DNA from: Flavihumibacter profundi | Lineage (GTDB): Bacteria > Bacteroidota > Bacteroidia > Chitinophagales > Chitinophagaceae | Length of the DNA stretch: 64,000 nt | NCBI RefSeq assembly: GCF_020076305.1 | Contig: NZ_JAIQXE010000004.1 | Coordinates: forward strand, 496,001-560,000 | Direction of reading: 5' to 3' | Part shown: piece by piece, positions 31,106-40,490 of the stretch | How the letters are laid out: each line of letters begins with the position of its first letter | How positions within the stretch are numbered: position 1 is the stretch's first letter | Position numbers and translations under genes: made by a program | Notes under the pieces: generated by a model | Told to the model about the DNA's origin: nothing | The model's input: only the letters and a program-made list of their open reading frames with translations | The model's database searches: none

Positions 31106-32185
31106 TCAGGCGGGCATAACCGATGGTTTTATTCCCATCATTTTCAGGTAATGGAAATGATCGGCTATTGTGTCTGCAAAAGTTTTTTCCAGATAGGGTA
31201 TATTGTAATCCTGCAAGACTTTTTTAATGATTTTGGTTAGGTTAAAATAGTGTGTATGGCAGATATTCGGGAACAGATGATGAACAAGGTGTGTATTTAA
31301 TCCACCGCAGAAAAAGTTCAGCAACCGGTTCCCTGGAGAGCTGTCTACCGTGCTATGGATCTGGTGTAACACCCAGTCATTCCGGTTATTAATGTCATGG
31401 CTTCCCATCGTTGATGCCGCTTCCGTATTAATATGTGGAACCACAAGCACAAGCAATAGCAAAGATCCGGAAATCCCCATAGCAATAAGGTACAGAATCA
31501 GTACATGCCACCAGGCAAAGGGAAGCACTAAAAGGGGAATAAGGAAACTTACTATTAAAAAAACCGATTTTGTAAAAATCATGCGCGCCAGGAAATTCCG
31601 AGGTAATTGCCTCACCCCATGATTCTTCAATTGCTTCGAAAAGTACATGATAAAATCCCTTATAAAAACAATATAAATACCAAAGACCCCATATAAAAAA
31701 GCTGCATAAAAATGTTGGTATTTATAGTAGTGCCTATAGGGATAAGTTGGGCTGAAACGCAATAGTGGACTCTTTGCAATATCAACATCCTGGTCGGGTA
31801 TATTTGTATAGATGTGATGGGAATGATGGTGCTTTATTTCCCACAAATATTTACTGACACCAATTATGTTCCAGGAAAAACTCATCCATTTATTTACCTG
31901 TTTCCCTTTAAATAAAGCATGGTGTGAGGCATCATGGGCAACGGAAACAACAAACAGCGCAGCACCAATGATAAAGAGGATAAATCCTGTAAAAGCCGAC
32001 ATTAAAGACATGCCCCCAAACTGTAAAAGGAAAATATAGCCCACAACTGTTATAATGCCAAAAAGAATCATCTTCAACCACATAATCCAATCACAAAATT
32101 TACTCTTCCCGGATTCTTCAAAATACATGTTGATCCTTTCTTTCAATTCCTGAAATAATTGATTGTCAGTTTTTGGGTCAACCAT
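31106..32185 (-). CDS. Acyl-CoA / fatty acid desaturase
   Basis: A 359-residue membrane di-iron desaturase. The three histidine boxes are present: HDASHH, HHHSHH and HLVHHLFP, with four hydrophobic segments arranged in two pairs. The last box, preceded by GGLNTHLVHH, resembles the linoleoyl-CoA or delta-6-like branch found in many Bacteroidota. It introduces a double bond into membrane fatty acids, probably for membrane fluidity. It is divergent from the Lrp-family gene across an AT-rich 187-bp spacer. Confidence 0.9.
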   Translation of the reverse strand: MVDPKTDNQLFQELKERINMYFEESGKSKFCDWIMWLKMILFGIITVVGYIFLLQFGGMSLMSAFTGFILFIIGAALFVVSVAHDASHHALFKGKQVNKWMSFSWNIIGVSKYLWEIKHHHSHHIYTNIPDQDVDIAKSPLLRFSPTYPYRHYYKYQHFYAAFLYGVFGIYIVFIRDFIMYFSKQLKNHGVRQLPRNFLARMIFTKSVFLIVSFLIPLLVLPFAWWHVLILYLIAMGISGSLLLLVLVVPHINTEAASTMGSHDINNRNDWVLHQIHSTVDSSPGNRLLNFFCGGLNTHLVHHLFPNICHTHYFNLTKIIKKVLQDYNIPYLEKTFADTIADHFHYLKMMGIKPSVMPA

Positions 32186-32372
32186 TGGAATTCATTTATA
32201 TTAAGTTATTACAAAAAATACAAAGCCGGCAACTTCCCGCATTATTTTATAAATAAAATATTTACTGAATATTATTCCAATATTGATTTAATAATTAGAA
32301 TTATATTCTTTAATATTTTATCAATATCGAATTAAGTTCCTTTTTTTATTAATTTGCATTTAAATTGAAAGA
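32186..32372. promoter_or_regulatory. Divergent AT-rich spacer between desaturase and lrp-type gene
   Basis: A 187-bp region, extremely AT-rich from about 32240 to 32360, with repeated TATT and AATATT strings. It holds the promoters for both genes and, since Lrp proteins usually autoregulate, probably an Lrp-type site. A TTAATTTG string near 32347-32355 is close to a -7 element for the + strand gene. Confidence 0.35.
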
Positions 32373-32843
32373 ATGAATTTCAATCTGGACGACATAGACT
32401 TCAGGATTCTGGAAATGATGCAGTGCAATGCGAGAATATCGAATGCAGACCTGGCCCGTGAATTGGAAATGGCACCCTCCGCTATCCTTGAAAGGGTAAG
32501 AAAACTGGAGCAGAAAAATGCGATCATGGGATATACGACCCGTTTAAATCCCGCGGCTGTCCGGCAAAAACTACTTGCCTTCATTTTTATCCGTACAAAG
32601 GATGGATTTGGCGAAACCGGTAAAACCACCCAGGCTTTATCAAAGATTCCTGAAGTGCAGGAAGTGCACCATATTGCCGGGGAAGATTGTTTCCTGGTAA
32701 AAGTGCGTACAGAAGATGCTGCATCCCTTATGGAGCTGATGCGTAAATCTTTCAAAAAAATCCCCAACATATCCTCAACCCGAACCACAATTGTATTGGA
32801 AACCGTTAAAGAAGAACAACAGTTGGTTATACCAAAAATGTAA
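32373..32843 (+). CDS. Lrp/AsnC-family transcriptional regulator
   Basis: A 156-residue protein. The N-terminal winged helix reads LDDIDFRILEMMQCNARISNADLARELEMAPSAILERVRKLE, and the C-terminal RAM domain carries GEDCFLVKVRTED and ISSTRTTIVLETVKE. The RAM domain usually binds amino acids and controls oligomer state. The EamA transporter begins 3 bp after the stop, a common pairing in which Lrp controls amino-acid export. Confidence 0.92.
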   Translation: MNFNLDDIDFRILEMMQCNARISNADLARELEMAPSAILERVRKLEQKNAIMGYTTRLNPAAVRQKLLAFIFIRTKDGFGETGKTTQALSKIPEVQEVHHIAGEDCFLVKVRTEDAASLMELMRKSFKKIPNISSTRTTIVLETVKEEQQLVIPKM

Positions 32844-32846
32844 ACA

Positions 32847-33803
32847 ATGTCTGTGCAATTAAAGAAAGGTGCTTCTCCAGCAATGGTTATCCTGGCTTTT
32901 GCCATTGTTTATATAGTCTGGGGGTCTACTTATTTTTTCATCCAGCGGGGCGTAAAAGAAATCCCTCCGTTTATCATGGGCGCCATGCGTTTTATTTTAT
33001 CGGGATCTATTTTGATGGGCTGGTGTATGTATAAAGGGGAGAGGATCTGGGACCAAGGACAGGTGAAAGCAGCTGCTATAAGCGGACTGATCCTTTTATT
33101 GGTGGGTAATGGCGCTGTGATCTGGGCAGAGAAAACATTACCCAGTTCATTGGTAGCTATCCTGTCATCCGTAACCCCCATATGGTTTGTAATTTTAGAC
33201 CGGCCGAAATGGACAGAAAATTTTCAAAGCAAGTCAACCCTAATTGGATTGTTCATCGGCTTTATTGGCGTTTACCTGCTTTTTTCTGAACAGGTAGCTT
33301 CAGTGATGAAGGGATCAGGTCATTCATTGCAGATTATCAGTTTAATGGTACTGATGGTCGGTTCAATCAGCTGGGCAAGGGGATCTTTGTATGCAAAATA
33401 TCATTCAAAAGGATCGGCGACTGTTAGCTCTGCCTGGCAAATGCTGGTGGCCGGACTCGCATTCCTTCCGTTAAGCGCAATCAGCAGGGAATGGGGCAAT
33501 TTCCATACCTCCAATGTATCCTCTGGTGCGTGGCTATCAATACTTTACCTTGTCTTCATGGGATCGTTAGCCGGATACAGCGCATATATATGGTTGTTAC
33601 AGGTCAGGCCTGCTACCCAGGTAAGCACGAACGCCTATGTAAACCCGGTTGTGGCTGTTTTATTGGGCACCATGTTTGCAGGTGAACACATGAGTGGGTT
33701 ACAGATATTGGGTTTAGCTGTTATACTTACCAGTGTTTTACTGATTAACCTGGCCAAATACCGTTCGGCTAAAGCAGAATCCGCAGCTATGCAAATCCGG
33801 TAA
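32847..33803 (+). CDS. EamA/DMT-family transporter
   Basis: A 318-residue protein with ten hydrophobic segments in two EamA repeats. The first opens with IVYIVWGSTYFFIQRGVKEIPPF and the second closes with AYVNPVVAVLLGTMFAGEHMSG, the standard end motif. YedA/RhaT-like members export amino acids or metabolites. Cotranscription with the Lrp-type regulator (3-bp gap) favours amino-acid efflux. Confidence 0.9.
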   Translation: MSVQLKKGASPAMVILAFAIVYIVWGSTYFFIQRGVKEIPPFIMGAMRFILSGSILMGWCMYKGERIWDQGQVKAAAISGLILLLVGNGAVIWAEKTLPSSLVAILSSVTPIWFVILDRPKWTENFQSKSTLIGLFIGFIGVYLLFSEQVASVMKGSGHSLQIISLMVLMVGSISWARGSLYAKYHSKGSATVSSAWQMLVAGLAFLPLSAISREWGNFHTSNVSSGAWLSILYLVFMGSLAGYSAYIWLLQVRPATQVSTNAYVNPVVAVLLGTMFAGEHMSGLQILGLAVILTSVLLINLAKYRSAKAESAAMQIR

Positions 33804-34200
33804 AACCCATTTGACCAGACCATAACTATATACCAGGCTTATCCCATCCCGGTTTTACAAAAATCGCGAAACAGATTCTGCCTTGCTTGTCAAAAAATCT
33901 GCGGAAGTTGATGCCAACAGGAACCGGATGCGGCATTCCAAATATATTCACACAGAAAAAAATATCCCCGCATAACGGTGATGGTCATTCTCGCCTGGAT
34001 CGTTTATTATCATGCCGATTATGATAATAATGATGGCCAGTCGGTTGCTACAATCGGGAAAGCAACGCGCATTTTAGTGAAAGAGAAAAAACCAGTGATC
34101 ATGTTTGCCTATCATTGTACCTTGTTATTTTAGCGAACATTCAAATAATATTTTCCCTTCATATTAAATATCAGTAAATTAGGTATCTAAACAAATCAAG
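33804..34200. other. 397-bp spacer with no supported gene
   Basis: After the transporter no recognised gene is present. The plus frame ending at a TAG at 34131-34133 is open for 74 codons back to about 33912, with a possible ATG at 33981 giving 50 residues. Its product (HADYDNNDGQSVATIG...) matches nothing I know. It may be a gene remnant. The last 60 bases are AT-rich and should hold the promoter for the cytochrome c gene at 34201. Confidence 0.35.
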
Positions 34201-34821
34201 ATGAAAACTCATTCATTGGTTATCGGTTTGATTTGCAGCTCTGCCTTTTTCTTCGCTTCACGATGCACGGAACGCACACATGAAATGCAGCCCACGGCAG
34301 CAAGCATTTCTTCAACAGATTTTGGCGGTTATGACAGTCCCGAAAAATGGGGTCAACACCTCGTTACCATAGGAGGCTGCAATGACTGCCATACACCTAA
34401 AAAAATGACGGAACACGGCCTTGAACTGGATAGCAGCCTGACGCTTTCGGGCCACCCCGAAAAATTACCGCCACCTGATGTAAACAGGAAGGAAACCGAA
34501 GCCAAAGGGCTTATCGTTACCAATGATTTAACTACCTGGGCAGGCCCGTGGGGTGTTTCCTTTGCCGCTAACCTAACCCCCGATCCAAGTGGCCTGGGTA
34601 ACTGGAAGGAAGAAAATTTCTTTATGGCAATCCGTGAAGGAAAATTCAAAGGCATTTCGAACTCAAGGCCATTATTGCCGCCAATGCCCTGGCAAATGCT
34701 CAGGAACATGTCCGATAATGAACTGAAAGCAATATTCGCCTACCTCAAATCCATTCCACCGGTAAAAAACCAGGTACCAGAATTTCTGCCTCCTGTTTCT
34801 TCTCCGAGCCCTGCGAAATAA
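34201..34821 (+). CDS. Exported monohaem cytochrome c
   Basis: A 206-residue protein with a hydrophobic signal sequence at residues 1-20. A single haem attachment site, CNDCH, is at about residues 60-64, after the YDSPEKWGQHLVTIGG helix. The likely axial Met lies in PPMPWQMLRNMSDNELKAIFAYLKS, where the helix before it is typical of class I cytochromes c. Function is periplasmic electron transfer; the partner is unknown. It precedes the PafA-type gene by 33 bp. Confidence 0.85.
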   Translation: MKTHSLVIGLICSSAFFFASRCTERTHEMQPTAASISSTDFGGYDSPEKWGQHLVTIGGCNDCHTPKKMTEHGLELDSSLTLSGHPEKLPPPDVNRKETEAKGLIVTNDLTTWAGPWGVSFAANLTPDPSGLGNWKEENFFMAIREGKFKGISNSRPLLPPMPWQMLRNMSDNELKAIFAYLKSIPPVKNQVPEFLPPVSSPSPAK

Positions 34822-34854
34822 ACTATTTTGTTCCCAGCTTGTCAAAAATTTCAT

Positions 34855-36468
34855 ATGTATAAAATACTATTCCTGCTCTTGTCTTTTATCTGCACATCTG
34901 CCACTCATGCACAGCCAGGTGCAGCATCAAAAGGATCCGCCATTCCCCGCCCCAAATTGGTGGTGGGTATTGTAGTAGACCAGATGCGATGGGATTACCT
35001 GTACCGCTATTATAACCGGTATTCTGCAGAAGGCGGATTTAAGCGGTTGCTCAACAATGGATTCTCCTGTGAAAACACACTTGTTCCATATGTCCCTACT
35101 ACTACTGCATGCGGCCATACCAGCATCTATACAGGCTCAGTGCCAGCTATAAATGGCATTACCGGAAATGATTGGTTTGACTATGACAAAAATGATTATG
35201 CGTATTGCACCGGCGATACCAGTGAAAAATCCATTGGCAGCAGCAGTGCCCTTGGCAAAATGAGTCCGCGCAATTTGCTTGTCACAACTATTGGTGATGA
35301 ATTGAGACTGGCTACCAATTTTCACAGCAAGGTTGTCGGCATAGCCTTAAAAGACAGGGGCGCGATCTTGCCGGCAGGGCATAGCGCCAATGCTGCTTTC
35401 TGGTATGACAACACAACCGGCGACTGGATCAGCTCTTCCTATTACATGGCGGAATTGCCCCAATGGGAAAAGGAATTTAATGCAAAGAAACTGGTAGATA
35501 AATATTATGCACAAGACTGGACCACACTTTTCCCTTTAAATACCTACGAGCAAAGCGCACCTGATCCAAAAGGTTTTAATCATCCTCTTAAACAGTATAC
35601 CGGAAAAAACTTCAGTATCATTTCAGCCACACCACATGGAAACAGCTTTACTTTAGAAATGGCAATGGCGGCAGTCACGGGCGAAAAACTGGGTGGAGGT
35701 GAAGCAACTGATATGCTTACAGTAAGCTTATCTTCTCCCGATTATATCGGGCATGCTTATGGTCCCAATTCTATTGAGGCTGAAGATGGATTTCTAAGGC
35801 TTGATAAGGACCTGGGGGATTTTTTTCATTTCCTGGATGATAAAATCGGTAAAGGCCAGTACCTGCTTTTTTTAACCGCCGACCATGGCGTTGCCAATTC
35901 GCCTGGATTTATGAAGGAGCATAAAATTCCAACTGGAAATTTCGATAATGAAAAAGTTACTGATACAATTAATGCAATTCTGAAAGCGAAAACAAATACT
36001 GCTGATATAGTACTGGGAATTATAAACTACCAGGTTTTCCTCGACCGGAAAGTTATAAAAGATGCGAAGCTGAATAAAGATTCGATCGAGACCTGGGTAA
36101 TGAATAGTTTAATGTCGACTCCAGGTGTTGAAAGGGTTTTCCTGTTAAACACCCTCAATAAGATAACCCTGAACAGCACACAAAAAGAAGCACTTACCAA
36201 TGGCTATTTTCCCCAGCGAAGCGGCGACATTCAAATACTATTTAAGCCCCAGTGGATAGACAGCTTTTTAAAGGGAGGAACTACGCATGGCGTCTGGAAT
36301 CCCTATGATGCCCATATCCCATTGCTTTGGTATGGTTGGAATGTCCATCCCGGGAAATCGAACCGCGAAGTTTATATGACCGATATTGCTCCGACCATTG
36401 CAGCCATGCTTCATATTCAGATGCCCAGCGGGTCTATAGGGCATGTCATAGAAGAAGTCACAAAATGA
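34855..36468 (+). CDS. pafA: PafA-type alkaline phosphatase
   Basis: A 537-residue exported enzyme from the ATG at 34855 (the longer frame starts with TTG). The signal peptide ends at THAQ. The alkaline phosphatase superfamily motifs are intact: metal Asp in VVDQMRWDY, nucleophile Thr in PTTTACGHTS, the KDRGAILPAGH segment with the Lys and Arg specific to PafA, DYIGHAYGP (metal Asp and His), TADHGVA, and a late THG histidine. PafA of Flavobacteriia hydrolyses phosphomonoesters, acts independently of inorganic phosphate and needs no Mg at the Lys site. The next gene begins 11 bp after the stop. Confidence 0.9.
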   Translation: MYKILFLLLSFICTSATHAQPGAASKGSAIPRPKLVVGIVVDQMRWDYLYRYYNRYSAEGGFKRLLNNGFSCENTLVPYVPTTTACGHTSIYTGSVPAINGITGNDWFDYDKNDYAYCTGDTSEKSIGSSSALGKMSPRNLLVTTIGDELRLATNFHSKVVGIALKDRGAILPAGHSANAAFWYDNTTGDWISSSYYMAELPQWEKEFNAKKLVDKYYAQDWTTLFPLNTYEQSAPDPKGFNHPLKQYTGKNFSIISATPHGNSFTLEMAMAAVTGEKLGGGEATDMLTVSLSSPDYIGHAYGPNSIEAEDGFLRLDKDLGDFFHFLDDKIGKGQYLLFLTADHGVANSPGFMKEHKIPTGNFDNEKVTDTINAILKAKTNTADIVLGIINYQVFLDRKVIKDAKLNKDSIETWVMNSLMSTPGVERVFLLNTLNKITLNSTQKEALTNGYFPQRSGDIQILFKPQWIDSFLKGGTTHGVWNPYDAHIPLLWYGWNVHPGKSNREVYMTDIAPTIAAMLHIQMPSGSIGHVIEEVTK

Positions 36469-36479
36469 ATTAACATAAA

Positions 36480-37514
36480 ATGAAAACAAACAACTCCATC
36501 CTGCTTATTTTTTTTTCTATAACCTGCCAGTTCATTTACGGTCAGGCAACCCCGGTAAATAAAGTTAAATTTTTCGAGGAGCAGGCACCATTGAGTGTAA
36601 CCCTGGCTGCCAATTGGAATAAAATAATCAACCAGAAAAACAATACCGGGTACGTATACCCTGGAATGTTTATTTGCAAACTGCCAGACAGCACATTGGT
36701 TAACGATTCTATTAATCTGGAAGTTAGGGGGCATTTCAGGAGGGAACACTGCTATTTACCCCCGATAAAAATCAACTTTAAAAAATATGATCAGTCAGTA
36801 ATGTATCCGCTGAAATCATTGAAACTGGTGAATTCCTGCAAGGCCAATTCAGTAAGTGACCAGAACCTGCTCAAAGAATACCTGATCTATAAAATGTACA
36901 ATTTATTTACTGATAAAAGTTTCAGGGTAAGGCTTTTAAATATTGAATATAAAGACAGTAGCGGCAAGAGTAACAAATTTACAGAACATGCATTTTTTAT
37001 TGAAGATGTCGATGAAATGGCTAAAAGGAATGATTGCATTGAGTGGGAGCATGCCAATCTGAATCAGGAAACAACAGAACGAAACCAGATGACTATACTG
37101 GCCATATTTGAATATATGGTCGGCAATACTGATTGGGCTGTTTCAGCTAACCATAATATTAAACTGATCCAGTCAAAACAAGACTCAACTTCAAGGCCAT
37201 ATGCCGTACTTTATGATATGGATTGGTCAGGACTGGTAAATTCTGATTATGCAGTTCCGGACCCGATTTTAAATACTGAAACAGTAAAAGAAAGGGTTTA
37301 CCGGGGATTTCCACGTACCCAGGAAGAGATCAATTCAGCAATTGATCAATTCAAAAAGCAAAAAGAAAACATCTACGCCTTAATCAATAATTTTGAACTG
37401 CTCACACCAAAAAGTAAAAAAGGCATGATCGATTATCTTGATGAATTTTTTGATACCATCAATAGCCCCAAACAAGTGAAATATGTTTTCATTGACAATG
37501 CCAGAACCCAGTGA
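36480..37514 (+). CDS. Secreted protein with divergent CotH-kinase-like motifs
   Basis: A 344-residue protein with a signal peptide ending at FIYGQ. I do not recognise a named family. The segment MVGNTDWAVSANHNIKLI about 30 residues before YAVLYDMDWSGLVN looks like the catalytic loop and metal-binding motif of CotH-type kinases, in which a DxxxxxxN loop and a D-containing motif coordinate ATP and Mg. Upstream LKEYLIYKMYNLFTDKSFRVRL and FFIEDVDEMAKR also recall CotH. It is 11 bp downstream of the PafA-type gene. A role in phosphorylating exported proteins is conceivable but unproven. Confidence 0.55.
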   Translation: MKTNNSILLIFFSITCQFIYGQATPVNKVKFFEEQAPLSVTLAANWNKIINQKNNTGYVYPGMFICKLPDSTLVNDSINLEVRGHFRREHCYLPPIKINFKKYDQSVMYPLKSLKLVNSCKANSVSDQNLLKEYLIYKMYNLFTDKSFRVRLLNIEYKDSSGKSNKFTEHAFFIEDVDEMAKRNDCIEWEHANLNQETTERNQMTILAIFEYMVGNTDWAVSANHNIKLIQSKQDSTSRPYAVLYDMDWSGLVNSDYAVPDPILNTETVKERVYRGFPRTQEEINSAIDQFKKQKENIYALINNFELLTPKSKKGMIDYLDEFFDTINSPKQVKYVFIDNARTQ

Positions 37515-37559
37515 AATACGGCTGTAACCAACTGATACCCTAAACCAAAACAACCTTTC

Positions 37560-39446
37560 ATGGCCGTAAAATTTGTCAATCCAGACGACACCTCCGATCC
37601 GGTTCCAAGTGGGGTGCATTTTTCCAAAAGCCTGGCATCAATGGTACTCGGGCTGGTACGCCCCTTCAGGAAATGGCTTTTCCTGATTTTAATTGCCATG
37701 CTAATTGAAACCATAATGAGCCTGGCTGCTCCCTGGCCGCTGAAAATAATAATCGATAATGTAATTGGCGACCATAAACTACCCCACTGGCTTTCGTGGA
37801 TGCAGAATACCGCGCTTGGCGAAAATGCTTTGGCGCTGGCAGCAGTAGCGGCAATCAGCGTAGTTATAATTGCACTTATCGGATCAATTGCCGGTTATGT
37901 AAACAGTTATTTTACGGAAAGTGTTGCGCAACATGTAGCCAATGACCTGCGCAGGCGAATGTACCACCACCTGCAGCGGCTCTCCTTATCTTATTATGAT
38001 TCGCACCAGGTAGGAAAAGTGCTTAGTACCATAACATCAGACGTATCCACTATTCAGGATTTTGCATCTTCATCACTCCTCAGTATTTTGGTTGACGCAC
38101 TTACTATCATCGGCATGCTCTGCCTGATGTTTTACCTGAATTGGGACTTTGCCCTGATCGCTGTTGGGGTTACACCATTCCTGTTGCTATTTATTGCGCG
38201 TTTTAAGAAGGCAGTAAAAAAAGCTACCCGGCAGGTACGTCTTTACCAAAGCAATATGATTGTTGTGCTGCAACAGGGACTGGAATCCATGCGTGCAGTA
38301 AATGCCTTTGGCCGGCAGGACTATGAAGAAGACCGTCTTAAAAAAGTAAGCCAGGAAACCATGAATGCCGCGCTTAGGGCCCGGCGCTTAAAATCATTGC
38401 TGGTTCCGGTTGTGACAGTAATCGTGTCGATGTGTACAGCGCTGGTACTTTGGCGTGGCGCAGGGTTATCCTTAAAAGGGATAATGACAGTTGGGTCACT
38501 CACAGTATTCCTATCCTATCTCAATAAGTTTTTTAACCCGGTGCAGGACCTTGCCAAACTAACCAATACTATTGCCCAGGCTACAGTCGCCCTTGAACGG
38601 ATCCAGACAATACTGGAAACAGACACCATTATTCCGCAAAAACCAAATGCCATTGTGCCAAAAAACCCGAAGGGGCATATCGTGTTTGATCATGTGGCCT
38701 TCTATTATAACCCGGAAAGTCCGGTGTTACACGATCTCTGTTTAACTATCCAGCCAGGCCAGAGGGTGGGCATCTGCGGACCAACCGGCGGCGGTAAATC
38801 TACAATCGCCAGTCTTATACCGCGCTTTTATGACCCTACTGCCGGCAGGGTACTGATTGATGGCATAGATATCAGGGATTATAATCTCGATGGACTAAGA
38901 AACCAGATCGGTTTTGTTTTACAGGATACCGTTTTGTTTTATGGTACCATCCGGGAAAATATAGCCTATGGAAGGCCCAGTGCCACTGAAGAAGAATTAG
39001 TTGCTGCAGCCAAACTTGCCAATGCGGATGAATTTATTGCAAAAATGCCCCATGGTTACGATACACTGGTGGGCGAAAGAGGAATGACACTTTCCGGCGG
39101 ACAGCGGCAACGGATTGGCATTGCCCGTGCAGTAGTTCGAAATTCACCCATCCTTATCCTGGATGAACCAACTGCCGCACTGGATACTGAATCAGAGAAA
39201 ATTGTTATGGATGCATTGGAAAAACTCATGGAAGGCAGGACTGTTCTGACGATTGCGCACCGGCTGAGTACCATCAGCGATTCGGACAAAATTATCGTCG
39301 TAAAGGATGGTATAGTAGCTGAGGAAGGCCGGCACGAAGAACTAATTGAAAAAAATGGAATTTATGCAGAACTTTACCATGTACAAGCCCGGGAAGACAA
39401 ATCAATAACTGAAAACGGACACCATCAAAAAAAAGAAGACTCATAA
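37560..39446 (+). CDS. ABC exporter, fused membrane and ATPase domains (MsbA/MDR-like)
   Basis: A 628-residue half-transporter. Residues ~40-340 contain six membrane segments with an ABC type 1 exporter fold; residues ~370-610 hold the ATPase with Walker A GPTGGGKST, Q-loop FVLQDTVLF, signature LSGGQRQRIGIARA, Walker B LILDEPTAALD and the H-loop TIAHRLS. It should act as a homodimer exporting lipids, drugs or peptides. The PLD-family gene starts 13 bp after its stop, so cotranscription is likely and lipid handling is a possible theme. Confidence 0.92.
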   Translation: MAVKFVNPDDTSDPVPSGVHFSKSLASMVLGLVRPFRKWLFLILIAMLIETIMSLAAPWPLKIIIDNVIGDHKLPHWLSWMQNTALGENALALAAVAAISVVIIALIGSIAGYVNSYFTESVAQHVANDLRRRMYHHLQRLSLSYYDSHQVGKVLSTITSDVSTIQDFASSSLLSILVDALTIIGMLCLMFYLNWDFALIAVGVTPFLLLFIARFKKAVKKATRQVRLYQSNMIVVLQQGLESMRAVNAFGRQDYEEDRLKKVSQETMNAALRARRLKSLLVPVVTVIVSMCTALVLWRGAGLSLKGIMTVGSLTVFLSYLNKFFNPVQDLAKLTNTIAQATVALERIQTILETDTIIPQKPNAIVPKNPKGHIVFDHVAFYYNPESPVLHDLCLTIQPGQRVGICGPTGGGKSTIASLIPRFYDPTAGRVLIDGIDIRDYNLDGLRNQIGFVLQDTVLFYGTIRENIAYGRPSATEEELVAAAKLANADEFIAKMPHGYDTLVGERGMTLSGGQRQRIGIARAVVRNSPILILDEPTAALDTESEKIVMDALEKLMEGRTVLTIAHRLSTISDSDKIIVVKDGIVAEEGRHEELIEKNGIYAELYHVQAREDKSITENGHHQKKEDS

Positions 39447-39459
39447 AAAAGCCAAACAT

Positions 39460-40485
39460 ATGTATCATCGCTCCATAATTGTGTTGCCAGACGATACAGT
39501 AAAATCAATAACCGACGCTATTAATTCTGCTACGGAATCGCTTCGCATTAAAATGTTCCTTTTTAATGATCCCGATTTGATAGAAGCGGTTATCGCTGCA
39601 AAAAAACGCGGAATCGAGGTGAAAGTGATGCTAAACCCAGCGCGTCGTGACGGGGAAGAAGAGAACAAGGAAACCAGGAAAATGCTGGAAGATGGAGGAA
39701 TAGCAGTAAAAGACAGTAACCCGAATTTCGGATTGACCCATGAAAAATCAATGGTGGTTGATAATCGTCTGGCCTTTATAAAATCGTTGAACTGGGAAAC
39801 AAAGAACCTGACCGAAACCCGCGATTATGCTATTGTCACCTCCCACCCGCATGAAGTGGAAGAGGTTATTATGTGTTTTGAAGCAGATTGGGATCGTAGG
39901 GATTTCAACCCCGGGGAATCAGCACACCTTATTTGGTGCAGTGGCAACGGCAGGGCAAGGATAGCCCGTTTTATTGACGATGCAAAACACTCCCTTTTTG
40001 TACAGAACGAGCGTTTCCAGGATCTGGTGATCATAGAAAGAATCGTACGGGCTGCCAGCCGTGGTGTGAAAGTGCATGTAATGGTAAGACCACCACATAC
40101 CTTAAAAAAAGAGAAGTTAATTGAAGGGGTTGGTGGCCTGCGTATCATGGATGACGTGGGTATCAAGATACATAAATTGAAATTTCTGAAATTGCATGGA
40201 AAAATGTTGCTGGCAGACGGATGCAGGGCAATAGTCGGTTCTATCAATCTAGCGCCAGGCAGTTTTGATGACCGCCGTGAACTCGCCATCGAAGTGCACG
40301 ATGCAGACATAGTGGAAAGATTGCACAATATTGCCCGCCATGACTGGGAAAATTCCCATCCCCTGGACCTCTCAGACGCGGGGTTACTGGAAGACCTTGA
40401 AGTGCGCGGCTATGGCGGATCAGAGAAATTAGTTTTGAATGTGGATGAGGATAAAAAGAAAAAAAACAAACACAACAAAAAATAA
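39460..40485 (+). CDS. Phospholipase D-like protein with two HKD motifs
   Basis: A 341-residue protein with no signal peptide. Two halves each carry an HKD-type motif: HEKSMVVDN at about residues 90-98 and HGKMLLADG around residues 247-255, followed by GSINLAPGSFDDRRE, close to the GSxNxDxRS pattern of PLD enzymes. The LMLNPARRDGEE-like early strand fits cardiolipin synthase or PLD nuclease relatives. Substrate (phospholipid or nucleic acid) cannot be settled. A poly-Lys/Asn tail (KKKKNKHNKK) ends the protein. It is 13 bp downstream of the ABC exporter and converges with GH43. Confidence 0.85.
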   Translation: MYHRSIIVLPDDTVKSITDAINSATESLRIKMFLFNDPDLIEAVIAAKKRGIEVKVMLNPARRDGEEENKETRKMLEDGGIAVKDSNPNFGLTHEKSMVVDNRLAFIKSLNWETKNLTETRDYAIVTSHPHEVEEVIMCFEADWDRRDFNPGESAHLIWCSGNGRARIARFIDDAKHSLFVQNERFQDLVIIERIVRAASRGVKVHVMVRPPHTLKKEKLIEGVGGLRIMDDVGIKIHKLKFLKLHGKMLLADGCRAIVGSINLAPGSFDDRRELAIEVHDADIVERLHNIARHDWENSHPLDLSDAGLLEDLEVRGYGGSEKLVLNVDEDKKKKNKHNKK

Positions 40486-40490
40486 AAACA

